The notes below the pieces were generated by a model. That model made no database searches. It worked only from the letters and a program-made list of their open reading frames with translations, and was not told the origin of the DNA. A stretch of 64,000 bases of DNA from NCBI GenBank assembly GCA_021371955.1, contig JAJFVD010000005.1, forward strand, positions 1 to 64,000, in the 5' to 3' direction. Made by a program: the position numbers and the translations under genes. The stretch comes from Bacteroidales bacterium. Lineage in GTDB: Bacteria > Bacteroidota > Bacteroidia > Bacteroidales > UBA932. This document shows, one piece after another, positions 48,976 to 58,165 of this stretch; within the stretch, counting starts at the first letter, position 1; each line of letters starts with the position of its first letter.

Positions 48976-51336
48976 TCAGAACTCTACTTTGACAGAAGCA
49001 ACAGGCACAAGACCAACACTTCTGGAATAAGTTTCAACGATTTTCCCGGAAACAAAAGAAAATCTCTTTCTTACTGCATTATGCCTGTCTGTAATGTTTT
49101 GTACATCAATTAAAAATGTCCAGGCACTGCTTTTTTTGTTTACTCTGTAGCTAACTCCAAAATCTATTCTCTGATAGGAGGGGAGATGTTTGCCGTATGT
49201 CTCGGAAATATCATAAATAATTCGTCTCCTGCTCATTGTCAATGCCTCGTCAACAGGGGTATATCTGTATCCTCCGCGTAAAAGTGCCTTAATGTTGAAT
49301 CCCAGAGTGTTTTGCCTGCTTTTTCCGACGGAAAATTCTTTGCCGCCTGTAAAATTTAAAATGTAACCGTTGTTGTAATATGTACTGTACCAGTTTCCGT
49401 CCGAAGCCCTGTACCTTGAATCAAATATTGATGCGGACATCATACAATAGTAATTTCTGGTGAAATCCTTTTCCATTGTGAACTCTATTCCTTTGTTCAC
49501 CCCATTTCCCTTGTTTTCCAGAATAATATCGGGCAGTCCGTAAGAAGCGTTTAAAACCGAGTAAAGGTTAGTCTTTAAAGATGACACAGGAACATCATAT
49601 AGAGACTGCATATATATTTCAAATCCCATATTAAAATCCTCTCCAAACTGTCTGTTAAAACCTACTGTAAAATGCAGGGATTTAATTGTTTTTAAATCGC
49701 TGTTCTTTGTGTCCAGATGGGTTTTGTCAACCTTTATGCTGTAATTGTAAATTGAAAGGGGTTCCAGTCTTGAATGTAATCCGCTTCCAAAGCTTAGAGT
49801 TTGCCCCTGAGGCAGGTGAAAAACCATACTGAGCCTTGGTTCCCATAAGAGCTCGTGGGTTATGAAAGAGTGGAAAACATTTATGCCGGTATTTATTTCA
49901 ACAGCAGGCAGCGGCCTGTATTTCCACTGTGCAAAGTAGCTGTTGTACCAGCCGGTTGTTTTTGCATTTATGAGAGTATCATATTTCTCTGCAGACTGAT
50001 ATTTTCTTGCGAACATGTCCCCGCCTGTTGAGTTTATTGAAAATCCCGTGCGCAGAGTGTTCCTTGAGTTAAATTTATGGGTTAATAAACTTGAGATCCG
50101 GAGAGCAGGATATTTGAAAAACTCTTCATAATAAAGCGTTTTGTTTAACAGGGTGTCTGTAACATGATTGTCCGAACGATCCTGCTGGTATGTAAAACCA
50201 ACGGTTGTCCGCAGGTATGTCTTCGAATTTGGAAATGCAATATAGTGTTTTATGCCAGCAACAGCCATAAAATGCCGGTCCATATATTCGTCTTTATCGG
50301 CCCCGCTTTTTATTGAATCGGCATTTTCAGATGCAATGTCGCCAACCAGGCTTGAGCCTCCTATGCTGAAGAATTCAATTGTACCGGCTTTTTTGGTCTT
50401 TATTGCAGCTTTTAATGCCCAGTCCCATGACCGGGGGATTATTCCTACCTCTTCAATATCTATGATTCCGTAACGCTTTAAAAAGTCAAAATTTGCGTAT
50501 CTAAAATTGGCAAACCATGAACTGCCCGGCTTCCTGCGAAAAGGTCCCTCTGCAGATACCTCTGCTCCAACAACACTTAGTCCCAGAGAATATTCGCCTT
50601 TTGAATCATTTCCATTTCTCAGGCTTAAATCCATTACTCCCGAGTATGCATTTCCATACTCTGCAGGAAATGCCGCAGTATAAAAATCAAATCCTGAGAG
50701 AGCATTTGTTGTTATTGACGAATATGCTCCGCCGGAAGCACCCTGGCCGCCTGTTAAGTGGTTGGGATTTGGAATTTCTATCCCTTCAATCCTCCAAAGA
50801 AGCCCTTTAGGAGAGTTTCCCCGGATGATTATCTGATTATCGTCGTCATCATTTCCTGCTGAAACGCCAGGCATTGCCGTAACCATTCTCAACGGATCGT
50901 AATAACCACCGGCAAAACGTGCGGCATCCTGGCTCCTGAGCCTGTGAACACTCACTGCGGCCATTGGGTTTACACTCCTTTTAGACTCGGCACTTACAAC
51001 TACTTCTGAAATCAGTTGCCTTGACTCGTTCAGGTCGGCAGTAATGAATACCTCTTTTCCCGTTCCAACGAGAATGTCTTTTACAATTCGGCTATTATAT
51101 CCCAGGTATGAAATCTGTAAAGAGTGTCTCCCCGGGGGAACCATTATTGAAAACTTTCCAAGGGAATCTGTTGTTGTAAAGTTCTTTCCGGAAAAAGTTC
51201 CGACAAGAACGTTCGCACCCTGAAGAGGTGTCCTGCTTTCCGAATCAATAACGATTCCGGAAAGTTTCTGAAAGTAATTCTGCCCCTGAATGGAACCGCC
51301 GAGGCAGCACAAAAGAAATATCAAAGTGAGTCGCAT
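48976..51336 (-). CDS. TonB-dependent outer membrane receptor
   Basis: 786 residues with a signal peptide (LTLIFLLCCLGGSIQGQ), a carboxypeptidase-regulatory-like domain (GIVIDSESRTPLQGANVLVG, about 25-105), a plug domain (SAVSVHRLRSQDAARFAGGYYDP, RGNSPKGLLWRIEGIEIPNPNHL) and a 22-strand-type beta barrel ending in VASVKVEF with the terminal Phe. Shorter than SusC proteins and without a SusD neighbour, so the ligand is more likely a metal chelate, peptide or cofactor than a glycan. Starts 11 bases after the PEP-synthase-like gene. Confidence 0.9.
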   Translation of the reverse strand: MRLTLIFLLCCLGGSIQGQNYFQKLSGIVIDSESRTPLQGANVLVGTFSGKNFTTTDSLGKFSIMVPPGRHSLQISYLGYNSRIVKDILVGTGKEVFITADLNESRQLISEVVVSAESKRSVNPMAAVSVHRLRSQDAARFAGGYYDPLRMVTAMPGVSAGNDDDDNQIIIRGNSPKGLLWRIEGIEIPNPNHLTGGQGASGGAYSSITTNALSGFDFYTAAFPAEYGNAYSGVMDLSLRNGNDSKGEYSLGLSVVGAEVSAEGPFRRKPGSSWFANFRYANFDFLKRYGIIDIEEVGIIPRSWDWALKAAIKTKKAGTIEFFSIGGSSLVGDIASENADSIKSGADKDEYMDRHFMAVAGIKHYIAFPNSKTYLRTTVGFTYQQDRSDNHVTDTLLNKTLYYEEFFKYPALRISSLLTHKFNSRNTLRTGFSINSTGGDMFARKYQSAEKYDTLINAKTTGWYNSYFAQWKYRPLPAVEINTGINVFHSFITHELLWEPRLSMVFHLPQGQTLSFGSGLHSRLEPLSIYNYSIKVDKTHLDTKNSDLKTIKSLHFTVGFNRQFGEDFNMGFEIYMQSLYDVPVSSLKTNLYSVLNASYGLPDIILENKGNGVNKGIEFTMEKDFTRNYYCMMSASIFDSRYRASDGNWYSTYYNNGYILNFTGGKEFSVGKSRQNTLGFNIKALLRGGYRYTPVDEALTMSRRRIIYDISETYGKHLPSYQRIDFGVSYRVNKKSSAWTFLIDVQNITDRHNAVRKRFSFVSGKIVETYSRSVGLVPVASVKVEF

Positions 51337-51347
51337 TGCGATCGGAT

Positions 51348-54317
51348 CTACTTTCTTATTATGCCCTTATTTTTTCTTCCGTCTATAAAAATATATAAAG
51401 GTTTGTCAAACCTGACAACTCTTAAATAATTGCTTTCGTATACAGCATCCATTTTGTCAAGCTCTTCTTTATCGAACTTCCCGTCGTTGTTATATGGGTT
51501 TATTGTAAGATAGCCTATTCCGAAAGAGGTAAGGTTCTGAAAGAAGTGGGTACCCTGGCTTGGTTCAACATGGAAGTCCCTGAGCCCGCACTCTACAATT
51601 ACCTTTGCCTCAGAGATATGCGGCCATTTTATTGGGATGCCGAGCCATGGATCGCTGGAGCCCCATCTCCCGGGACCAACAAGAACATAGTATCTTCCCT
51701 GTTCTTTCATTTTTATATTTAGAGAATCAATTTCTTCAGCCATTTTTACCGTATGGCTGCTGTCAAAATTCTCGTTCCTGATGTAAACAACATCTGTTAT
51801 CCCGTCAATAAATCCAACCCCCAGAGCCTTTTGAGCATAAATAAGAGAGTCTTCCGTATCAATTTTATCCCAGTCCAGAGATTTATTGTCCAGACTCTCT
51901 GTGATAGGCCTTATCTGCAGAAAATTAAATGTTTTGTCCTCGCCTGCGGGCACATCCATATTTACGGCAAACTCTATTTCGACTGCCGACCGCATCTCTT
52001 TCTGACAAATTTCCAGAAGCTCGCTCAGAAGAGGAGCCAACGGCATTGTGTCATATTTGAGAATATGAGAGAATGTAATGATTTTGCGTCCATCTTCGAG
52101 GTTATTGTCAATAATTACCTGATTTTGCATATCCCAGGTTGACGCCACAAAGTTGAGGTTGCGGAAATGTTTGACCTGGTTAATTTCGAATTTCTCAAGG
52201 TTAACTGAGTCGTCTATTGATGTTTTGAACTGCTCCGGCTTAAGGTTGAGGGCATACATTTCGTTTTGAGTGTCCCTCATTGCCAGTTGTGGCGTAGATA
52301 ACTGAAGTACGTGTTTTGGATGTTTTGGCGAAAAGCGTAAGGTTTTTCCACCTTCAACAACCAGCTTTCCAAGCCCGAATGCCATGTTTACAATGCCGTC
52401 TTCCGGCTTTTCGGCACCAATAGGATAGAAGTTAATTGACCTTGCCACTCCTGAGATTGTAGGAAAGAAAAATCCGCTGTCTTCTGTTCCGCACAGGTCC
52501 TGAATAACTACAGCCATCTTCTCTTCACTCAGCAGATTTGAAGTTGCCTGAATATAAGATCTGCTGGAAGAAAAATATATAGAAGCATAAACACTTTTAA
52601 TAGCCTTCCCAAGCAGCCGCAGCATCTGATCCCTGTTATGGGTAAGAGGAATCATATATGTTGAATAGATACCTGCGAAAGGCTGGTAATGGGAGTCCTC
52701 CAGTTTTGAACTTGAACGGACAGCCAAAGGACCGGAAGCGTGAGAAATATATGCTTTAAGCTCATTTACCAGAGCTTCCGGAAGTCTTGAACTGACAAAT
52801 TCTGAAAGAATCTCTTCGTCGGAAATTTCAGAATTTATTACATACTGAAGGCCATTGACCTTTAGGAATTCATCAAAGTAATCTGTGGCAACAACAACTG
52901 TACGGGGAATTAAAATTTTAACTCCGGGATATTTTTGAAGGAGATTGTACTTCTCAAGCATGTTGTTTATAAAAGCCAGTCCCCTTGCTTTGCCCCCAAG
53001 AGAGCCTTCCCCGAGCCTGGCAAACCAGATATACTTGCTGTAAGTCTCTGGGTTAAACCTTGCTACAACACCATGACCCAAAAGAATACGGTAGTCAATT
53101 ATCGCCTGAACGATGTATTTCCGGAGCTCGTCTATTGTTTTAAAGTGGCTTTGGTCGGCTTTTTTGATTTTTGAAGCCAGCGAGAAAAGCCCTCTTGAAT
53201 ACATCCATTTCGAGAGTCTGTTTTTTGAACCGTGGTAAAGAAGCACATCTTCCGGAATTTCCATTACCAGTTGCTGTAAATCTCTCAAGTCTTTTGCCCT
53301 GCCAAGTATTTCGCCGGTTTCAAGATCCCTGAATACAAAATCCCCAAAAAGAAACTCTTCGCTTATATATTCTCCTAACTCAATAAGCAGAGTTTTTGAA
53401 TATTTAAGTATGAATCCCACACCAAGTTCCTGAGCCACGCCACGCATTGAATCCTGAGAACTTTGCAGCAGAAACGGCATATACGGGTCATCGTTCTTGA
53501 TGAGTTTACACAAATCAATTCCCGCATCCATTTTCTCGGTATAGGACGGGTCATTTTTATTTATTACAAATGCGACATCTGATATTACCCCAAGCAGATT
53601 TTTTTTGTACTGTTCATACAATTGAACGGCTTCTGTGTAATTTGTTGCAAGCAGAATTTTTGGTCTTGCTCTTTTTCGTAATTTCTGCTGCTGCTCGTTG
53701 AGTGCCTCCTTCAAAAACTCTGCGCTTTGCTGAAGCACAAGCTTATATAGAGCAGGAAGATATGTGGAGTAGTATCTTACAGAATCTTCTACCAGCAAAA
53801 TGGACTGAACTCCGGCGCCCACAATGTCATCATCGGCATTCATCCTGTCTTCGAATAATTTTATGATAGCCAGGATAAGATCGGCGTTTCCCTGCCAGCT
53901 GAAGATATAATCAATTCCCGAGCAGTCCTGATTTTCAATTAACCTGTGCAGTTCTTTTGAAAAGTGTGTCAGCAGGACAAAAGGTATATGCAATCCTTCT
54001 TCTCTCAGTTGTCTGGAAAACTTGAAAACATCAAGTTCTCCCACATTGAACATGCTGATTATAAGATCGAAATCGTTGTCGGATTCGAGAAGGTTGTATG
54101 CGTCGAGCGAAGATGTTACCCATGTAAAAGTAGGAGGGTTGCTGAGATTCAAATCTACATATTCCTTATAGATCTGAACCTCAATTCTTCCGTCTTCTTC
54201 AAGGGTGTATGCGTCATAGCTGCTGCAAATCATAAGAACCTTCCTGATGCGTCTTTGCATTAGACCCTTATAATTTGTTCTCGAAACCTTTTGCGGCACC
54301 TGTCTGCTCAGTGGCAT
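51348..54317 (-). CDS. Receiver-like and PEP/pyruvate-binding domain protein
   Basis: 989 residues. The first 350 hold two receiver-like folds: DFDLIISMFNVGELDVFKFSRQL and, after SILLVEDSVRYYSTYLPALY, GVISDVAFVINK with GFILKYSKTLL. Residues about 430-820 form an ATP-grasp PEP-synthase-like domain (LGEGSLGGKARGLAFI, SGPLAVRSSSKLEDSHYQPFAGIYSTYM, NFLQIRPITES). The phosphohistidine swivelling domain of PEP synthase is absent, so it cannot perform the normal reaction alone. A final 160-residue region (YYVLVGPGRWGSSDPWLGIP) follows. A nucleotide-dependent signalling or phosphotransfer role is inferred. Confidence 0.75.
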   Translation of the reverse strand: MPLSRQVPQKVSRTNYKGLMQRRIRKVLMICSSYDAYTLEEDGRIEVQIYKEYVDLNLSNPPTFTWVTSSLDAYNLLESDNDFDLIISMFNVGELDVFKFSRQLREEGLHIPFVLLTHFSKELHRLIENQDCSGIDYIFSWQGNADLILAIIKLFEDRMNADDDIVGAGVQSILLVEDSVRYYSTYLPALYKLVLQQSAEFLKEALNEQQQKLRKRARPKILLATNYTEAVQLYEQYKKNLLGVISDVAFVINKNDPSYTEKMDAGIDLCKLIKNDDPYMPFLLQSSQDSMRGVAQELGVGFILKYSKTLLIELGEYISEEFLFGDFVFRDLETGEILGRAKDLRDLQQLVMEIPEDVLLYHGSKNRLSKWMYSRGLFSLASKIKKADQSHFKTIDELRKYIVQAIIDYRILLGHGVVARFNPETYSKYIWFARLGEGSLGGKARGLAFINNMLEKYNLLQKYPGVKILIPRTVVVATDYFDEFLKVNGLQYVINSEISDEEILSEFVSSRLPEALVNELKAYISHASGPLAVRSSSKLEDSHYQPFAGIYSTYMIPLTHNRDQMLRLLGKAIKSVYASIYFSSSRSYIQATSNLLSEEKMAVVIQDLCGTEDSGFFFPTISGVARSINFYPIGAEKPEDGIVNMAFGLGKLVVEGGKTLRFSPKHPKHVLQLSTPQLAMRDTQNEMYALNLKPEQFKTSIDDSVNLEKFEINQVKHFRNLNFVASTWDMQNQVIIDNNLEDGRKIITFSHILKYDTMPLAPLLSELLEICQKEMRSAVEIEFAVNMDVPAGEDKTFNFLQIRPITESLDNKSLDWDKIDTEDSLIYAQKALGVGFIDGITDVVYIRNENFDSSHTVKMAEEIDSLNIKMKEQGRYYVLVGPGRWGSSDPWLGIPIKWPHISEAKVIVECGLRDFHVEPSQGTHFFQNLTSFGIGYLTINPYNNDGKFDKEELDKMDAVYESNYLRVVRFDKPLYIFIDGRKNKGIIRK

Positions 54318-54357
54318 ATTTGCAGTTTATAAGTATTTAAGTTTTATTTTCCCGCAA

Positions 54358-55203
54358 CTATCTTCCGTAGTCGTAAAATCCTTTTCCTGTTTTGCGGCCA
54401 AGCAAATTTGCCCGTACCATTTTCCGGAGCAGAGGGTGAGGCCTGTATTTAGAATCACCGAATTCGTTGTAAAGGACTTCCATAATTGCAAGACAGACAT
54501 CCAAACCGATAAGGTCTCCAAGAGCAAGAGGACCCATAGGATGGTTTGCGCCCAGTTTCATCGCTTCGTCTATCTCTTCTTTTGTGGCAACGCCGTCTGC
54601 GAGGATAGCCACTCCTTCATTAACAAGGGGAATGAGTATTCTGTTCACAACAAATCCAGGAGCTTCATTTACTGTAATAGGTGTTTTGCCCATCTGTTTT
54701 GCAAGATCGATAACAAAATCATGCACCTCGGGAGCTGTCAGCTGTCCGTTTATTACCTCCACAAGCTTCATTACCGGAGCAGGATTGAAGAAGTGCATTC
54801 CTATCACCCTTCCGGCTCTTTTTGTAGATGCGGCTATTTCTGTAATTGAGAGAGAAGAAGTATTGGAAGCCAGGATTGTTTCCGGTTTGCAAATTTTATC
54901 CAATGTTCCGAATATCTCTCTTTTCAGATCCATATGTTCGAGAATTGCTTCAATTACAATATCGGCATCGGAAAATAAGTCATATGTTATTGTTCCTGTT
55001 ACTCTGGATTTTATCTGCTCACTTTCCGCGGCAGTAATTTTTTCTTTTTCAACAAGTTTTGAAAGATTTTTTGATATGATTTTCTGGCCAGACTGTAATT
55101 CTGCGTCAGAAATTCCTTTCATTACAACTGTAAAGCCTGCCTGAGCAAAAGCCTGCACAATTCCGCTGCCCATTGTGCCTGTTCCGATAACTCCAATTTT
55201 CAT
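54358..55203 (-). CDS. hbd: 3-hydroxybutyryl-CoA dehydrogenase
   Basis: Start taken at ATG 55203 ([20 protein letters not shown]); the frame runs on to 55239 but the first 12 residues are not part of the fold. 281 residues, normal length. NAD-binding GxGxxG at the N-terminus, [12 protein letters not shown], then the catalytic His in [15 protein letters not shown] and [15 protein letters not shown]; ends [13 protein letters not shown]. Interconverts acetoacetyl-CoA and 3-hydroxybutyryl-CoA. Downstream of crt by 36 bases, forming the usual pair. Confidence 0.93.
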   Translation of the reverse strand: MKIGVIGTGTMGSGIVQAFAQAGFTVVMKGISDAELQSGQKIISKNLSKLVEKEKITAAESEQIKSRVTGTITYDLFSDADIVIEAILEHMDLKREIFGTLDKICKPETILASNTSSLSITEIAASTKRAGRVIGMHFFNPAPVMKLVEVINGQLTAPEVHDFVIDLAKQMGKTPITVNEAPGFVVNRILIPLVNEGVAILADGVATKEEIDEAMKLGANHPMGPLALGDLIGLDVCLAIMEVLYNEFGDSKYRPHPLLRKMVRANLLGRKTGKGFYDYGR

Positions 55204-55239
55204 AATCCTGAGGTATATTTTGTGTTTATTAATTATCAA

Positions 55240-56019
55240 TTATTTATTTGTGAACAGAGGTTTTCTCTTAGCTAAAAAAGCAGCCATTCCCTCTTTCTGA
55301 TCTTCTGTTGAAAAACATTTTCCAAAAAGATTGTTTTCCATTTCAATTGACTTTTCGCTGTCGAAATCCATTGCATTGTTTATCGCCTCTTTTGAATATT
55401 TCACTGCAAAAGGAGCTTTGGCAGCTATCATGCCGGCCATCTCCATGGCTTTGTCCATAATCTCTTCCTGCTTAACAACGCTATTAACGAGGCCTATCTC
55501 CAGTGCCTCGGCAGCACCAATGACTCTTCCTGTAAATATCAGTTCTTTTGCCTTGCCCGGTCCTAAAAGCTTCGCCATCCGTACTGTTCCGGAAAAACCG
55601 GGACAAATTCCGAGTCCCACTTCCGGTTGCCCGAATTTAGCATTTTCGGAAGCAATCCGTATATCACACGAAAGAGCAAGTTCACAACCTCCTCCAAGGG
55701 CAAATCCGTTAACGGCGGCTATAACCGGTTTCTCAAGTTTCTCGATTTTCCTGAAAACAGATGAACCTGTTTCTCCAAAAGCCTTTCCCAATTCGGGATT
55801 TAAGTTAACCATTTCGGAAATATCTGCCCCTGCAACGAAAGACCGGCCATCTCCGGTAATTATGAGAACATAAATATCGCTGTCGGCGGCAACGACGTCA
55901 ATTGCCTGCCCCAGCTCTTTAATTATGAGACTGTTTAGTGCATTAAGTGTAGGAGGGTTGCTTATTGTAATTTTACCGACATGGTTTTCTACGCTAAGGG
56001 AGATGTGTTTCAGATTCAT
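55240..56019 (-). CDS. crt: Enoyl-CoA hydratase/crotonase
   Basis: 259 residues, normal length. Crotonase motifs: NPPTLNALNS, SFVAGADISEM (oxyanion hole Gly-Ala), GFALGGGCELALSCDIRIA, and FGQPEVGLGICPGFSGT with both catalytic Glu positions in order. Hydrates crotonyl-CoA to 3-hydroxybutyryl-CoA or the reverse. Partner of hbd in a butyrate/crotonate-type or beta-oxidation segment; no acyl-CoA dehydrogenase or thiolase is in the window. Divergent from the corrinoid operon. Confidence 0.92.
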   Translation of the reverse strand: MNLKHISLSVENHVGKITISNPPTLNALNSLIIKELGQAIDVVAADSDIYVLIITGDGRSFVAGADISEMVNLNPELGKAFGETGSSVFRKIEKLEKPVIAAVNGFALGGGCELALSCDIRIASENAKFGQPEVGLGICPGFSGTVRMAKLLGPGKAKELIFTGRVIGAAEALEIGLVNSVVKQEEIMDKAMEMAGMIAAKAPFAVKYSKEAINNAMDFDSEKSIEMENNLFGKCFSTEDQKEGMAAFLAKRKPLFTNK

Positions 56020-56124
56020 AATTTGTATGTGTTTTAAACTTCACTTTTAAGCGATAAAGGTACAATTTTTTGTTCAATCCCATTTAAAATCCCCCCGAAG
56101 ACATTTTGCTGTTTTTTTTATTCA

Positions 56125-56132
56125 TAAATTTG
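56125..56132 (+). promoter_or_regulatory. -7 box of the corrinoid operon
   Basis: TAAATTTG matches TAnnTTTG and lies 17 bases before the ATG at 56150. A TTTTG sequence about 16 bases upstream may serve as the -33 element. No cobalamin-riboswitch-like structure is evident in the 130-base divergent gap. Confidence 0.5.
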
Positions 56133-56149
56133 TTGAAAATACACGCCAA

Positions 56150-56812
56150 ATGGAAGATTTTATCGGAAGGATTTCAATATCAATTCAAAAAGGAAAAGTA
56201 GATATAAATTCGCCATATCCACCCGATATGAAAGGGCAGCCGGGAGCATTCGAACTCACAGGCGAAGCTCTTGAAAACGGAGTTTCTGCAAACGATATTC
56301 TCACAAAAGCCATGATTCCGGCAATGGGAATCGTTGGCGATCTTTTCAAAGACAAGAAACTGTTCGTTCCACAGGTTCTTATGTGTGCTAAGGCAATGAA
56401 CAGTGCAATGAGTCATCTGAAGCCATATTTCAGCTCGGGAGAGATTTGCAAGAGAGGAACTTTTGTTATCGGAACAGTGTCCGGCGATTTACACGATATA
56501 GGAAAGAACCTTGTGTCTATGATGATAGAAGGCTCCGGCTGGACAGTTGTGGACCTGGGAGTGGATGTGAAAACAGAAAAATTTTTGGAAGCGATTGGTG
56601 ATAATCCGGGATGCATTTTGGGAATGTCTGCACTGCTTACAACAACAATGGAATCGATGGAAAAATCTGTCCGCACACTCCGCGAAGTGTATCCTTCCCA
56701 AAAAATCATAGTAGGCGGGGCTCCTCTTAATAACGAGTTTGCACATAGGATAGGAGCAGATTTATTTGCTCCCAACCCTCAGATAGCCGTAGAATTTATC
56801 AATTCGCTGTAA
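56150..56812 (+). CDS. Corrinoid protein (methyltransferase cognate, B12-binding)
   Basis: 220 residues: N-terminal helical cap (about 1-90, ALENGVSANDILTKAMIPAMGIVGDLFKDKKLFVPQVL) and C-terminal B12-binding domain with GDLHDIGKNLVSMM, where the His ligates cobalt, then DLGVDV, GMSALLTTTMESM and VGGAPLNNEFA. Same layout as MtbC/MttC/MtaC and the cobalamin part of MetH. Carries methyl groups between the two UroD-family enzymes of the operon. First gene of five. Confidence 0.92.
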   Translation: MEDFIGRISISIQKGKVDINSPYPPDMKGQPGAFELTGEALENGVSANDILTKAMIPAMGIVGDLFKDKKLFVPQVLMCAKAMNSAMSHLKPYFSSGEICKRGTFVIGTVSGDLHDIGKNLVSMMIEGSGWTVVDLGVDVKTEKFLEAIGDNPGCILGMSALLTTTMESMEKSVRTLREVYPSQKIIVGGAPLNNEFAHRIGADLFAPNPQIAVEFINSL

Positions 56813-56816
56813 TATC

Positions 56817-58163
56817 ATGACAGGAAAAGAATACATAACCGGCTCTTTCGGGCTTGTAGAAAACGACAGGCCGGCATGGCTGCCTTTTGTGGGATGTCAT
56901 GGAGCATTTTTAACCGGAGAAACTGCAGACGTTTACCTCTCAAATGCAGAGTCTGTTGTAAAAGGGCTTGATGCAGCAATCGAAAAATATTCTCCGGACG
57001 GGCTACCTGTTACATTTGACCTGCAGCTTGAAGCAGAGGCACTTGGTTGCCGGTTGCTTTTTTCTCCGTCCAATCCTCCTGCGGTTATATCGCATCCTCT
57101 GGAAGAGGGGATTTCTCTTAATGATCTTAAGATACCCGGAACAGGAGATGGCAGGATAGGAGAGATGATTAAGGCAGCAGAGATTTTATGCACAAAGTAT
57201 CCCGATATAGCTTTTTTCGGGCTTGTGACAGGACCTTTCACACTCGCCCTGCACCTTATGGGAACGGAAATTTTTACAGCAATGTATGAAGATCCGGAGA
57301 AGGCCAGAAGCGTAATTGCATTTTGTTCCGAAGTGGCAAAAAAGATGTCGGAACTCTATATTTCTGCCGGATGCACGGTTGTTGCAATTGTTGACCCCAT
57401 GACCAGCCAGATTGATCCCGGTTCTTTCGAGACATTTGTTTCGGAACCAGTTAGTGAAATCTTTAGCTTCATCAGAGAAAAAATAGGGCTCAGCTCATTT
57501 TTTGTTTGCGGCCAGGCAGAGCACAATCTGGAACTGATGGCAGCCTGCAGGCCGGACAATATATCTGTTGACGAAAATATTTCGCTCAAAACAGTTAAAG
57601 ACATAGCCCTTTCAAACGGTATCAGCTTTGGCGGGAACCTCAAACTCACAACAACTCTTTTGCTTGGAAGCAGTGAGGATTCCGAAAGAGACGCTCTGGA
57701 CTGCATTATCACGGGAGGCAATAAAGGTTTTGTTTTAGCTCCCGGCTGCGATTTGCCCATGAATACTCCTGTTGAAAATCTTGTTGCAGTGAGCAAATTG
57801 ATTAGAGACGATTACAGGCAGGAATTTTTAAGCAGAACTTCTGTGTTGGCAGATGATGAGAAAGTGCCGGATTTAAGCGGCAGATGGTCAAAAAACAGGG
57901 TTGTGATAGATGTAGTGACTCTTGATTCGGATTCCTGTGCCCCGTGTCAGTATATGATGGAACTGGTTAACCGGCTGAAGCCTTCTTTTGGCGACAGGAT
58001 TGCGATTTTTGAGCATAAAATCAAAACCAGGGAGGGACTTTTGATGATGAAGAGTCTGGGAGTAAAGAATATACCAACAATATGCATAAACGGGAAGATT
58101 AAATTCGTTTCGATAACACCTCCCATAAAAATATTAACAGAAGCTGTAAACGAGGAGATATAA
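56817..58163 (+). CDS. UroD/MtaA-type methyltransferase fused to a thioredoxin-like domain
   Basis: 448 residues. The first 345 follow the uroporphyrinogen decarboxylase/MtaA fold (LPVTFDLQLEAEALGC, GLVTGPFTLALHLMGTEIF, VAIVDPMTSQIDPGSFETF, GFVLAPGCDLPMNTPVENL). The His of the HxC zinc motif seems replaced (FFVCGQ), while the later Cys of PGCD is present. The last 90 residues are a thioredoxin-like domain with CAPCQYMMELVNRL and a cis-Pro-like NIPTICING. Probably moves methyl groups to or from the corrinoid protein, with the thiol domain as acceptor or reductant (inference). Confidence 0.82.
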   Translation: MTGKEYITGSFGLVENDRPAWLPFVGCHGAFLTGETADVYLSNAESVVKGLDAAIEKYSPDGLPVTFDLQLEAEALGCRLLFSPSNPPAVISHPLEEGISLNDLKIPGTGDGRIGEMIKAAEILCTKYPDIAFFGLVTGPFTLALHLMGTEIFTAMYEDPEKARSVIAFCSEVAKKMSELYISAGCTVVAIVDPMTSQIDPGSFETFVSEPVSEIFSFIREKIGLSSFFVCGQAEHNLELMAACRPDNISVDENISLKTVKDIALSNGISFGGNLKLTTTLLLGSSEDSERDALDCIITGGNKGFVLAPGCDLPMNTPVENLVAVSKLIRDDYRQEFLSRTSVLADDEKVPDLSGRWSKNRVVIDVVTLDSDSCAPCQYMMELVNRLKPSFGDRIAIFEHKIKTREGLLMMKSLGVKNIPTICINGKIKFVSITPPIKILTEAVNEEI

Positions 58164-58165
58164 TA

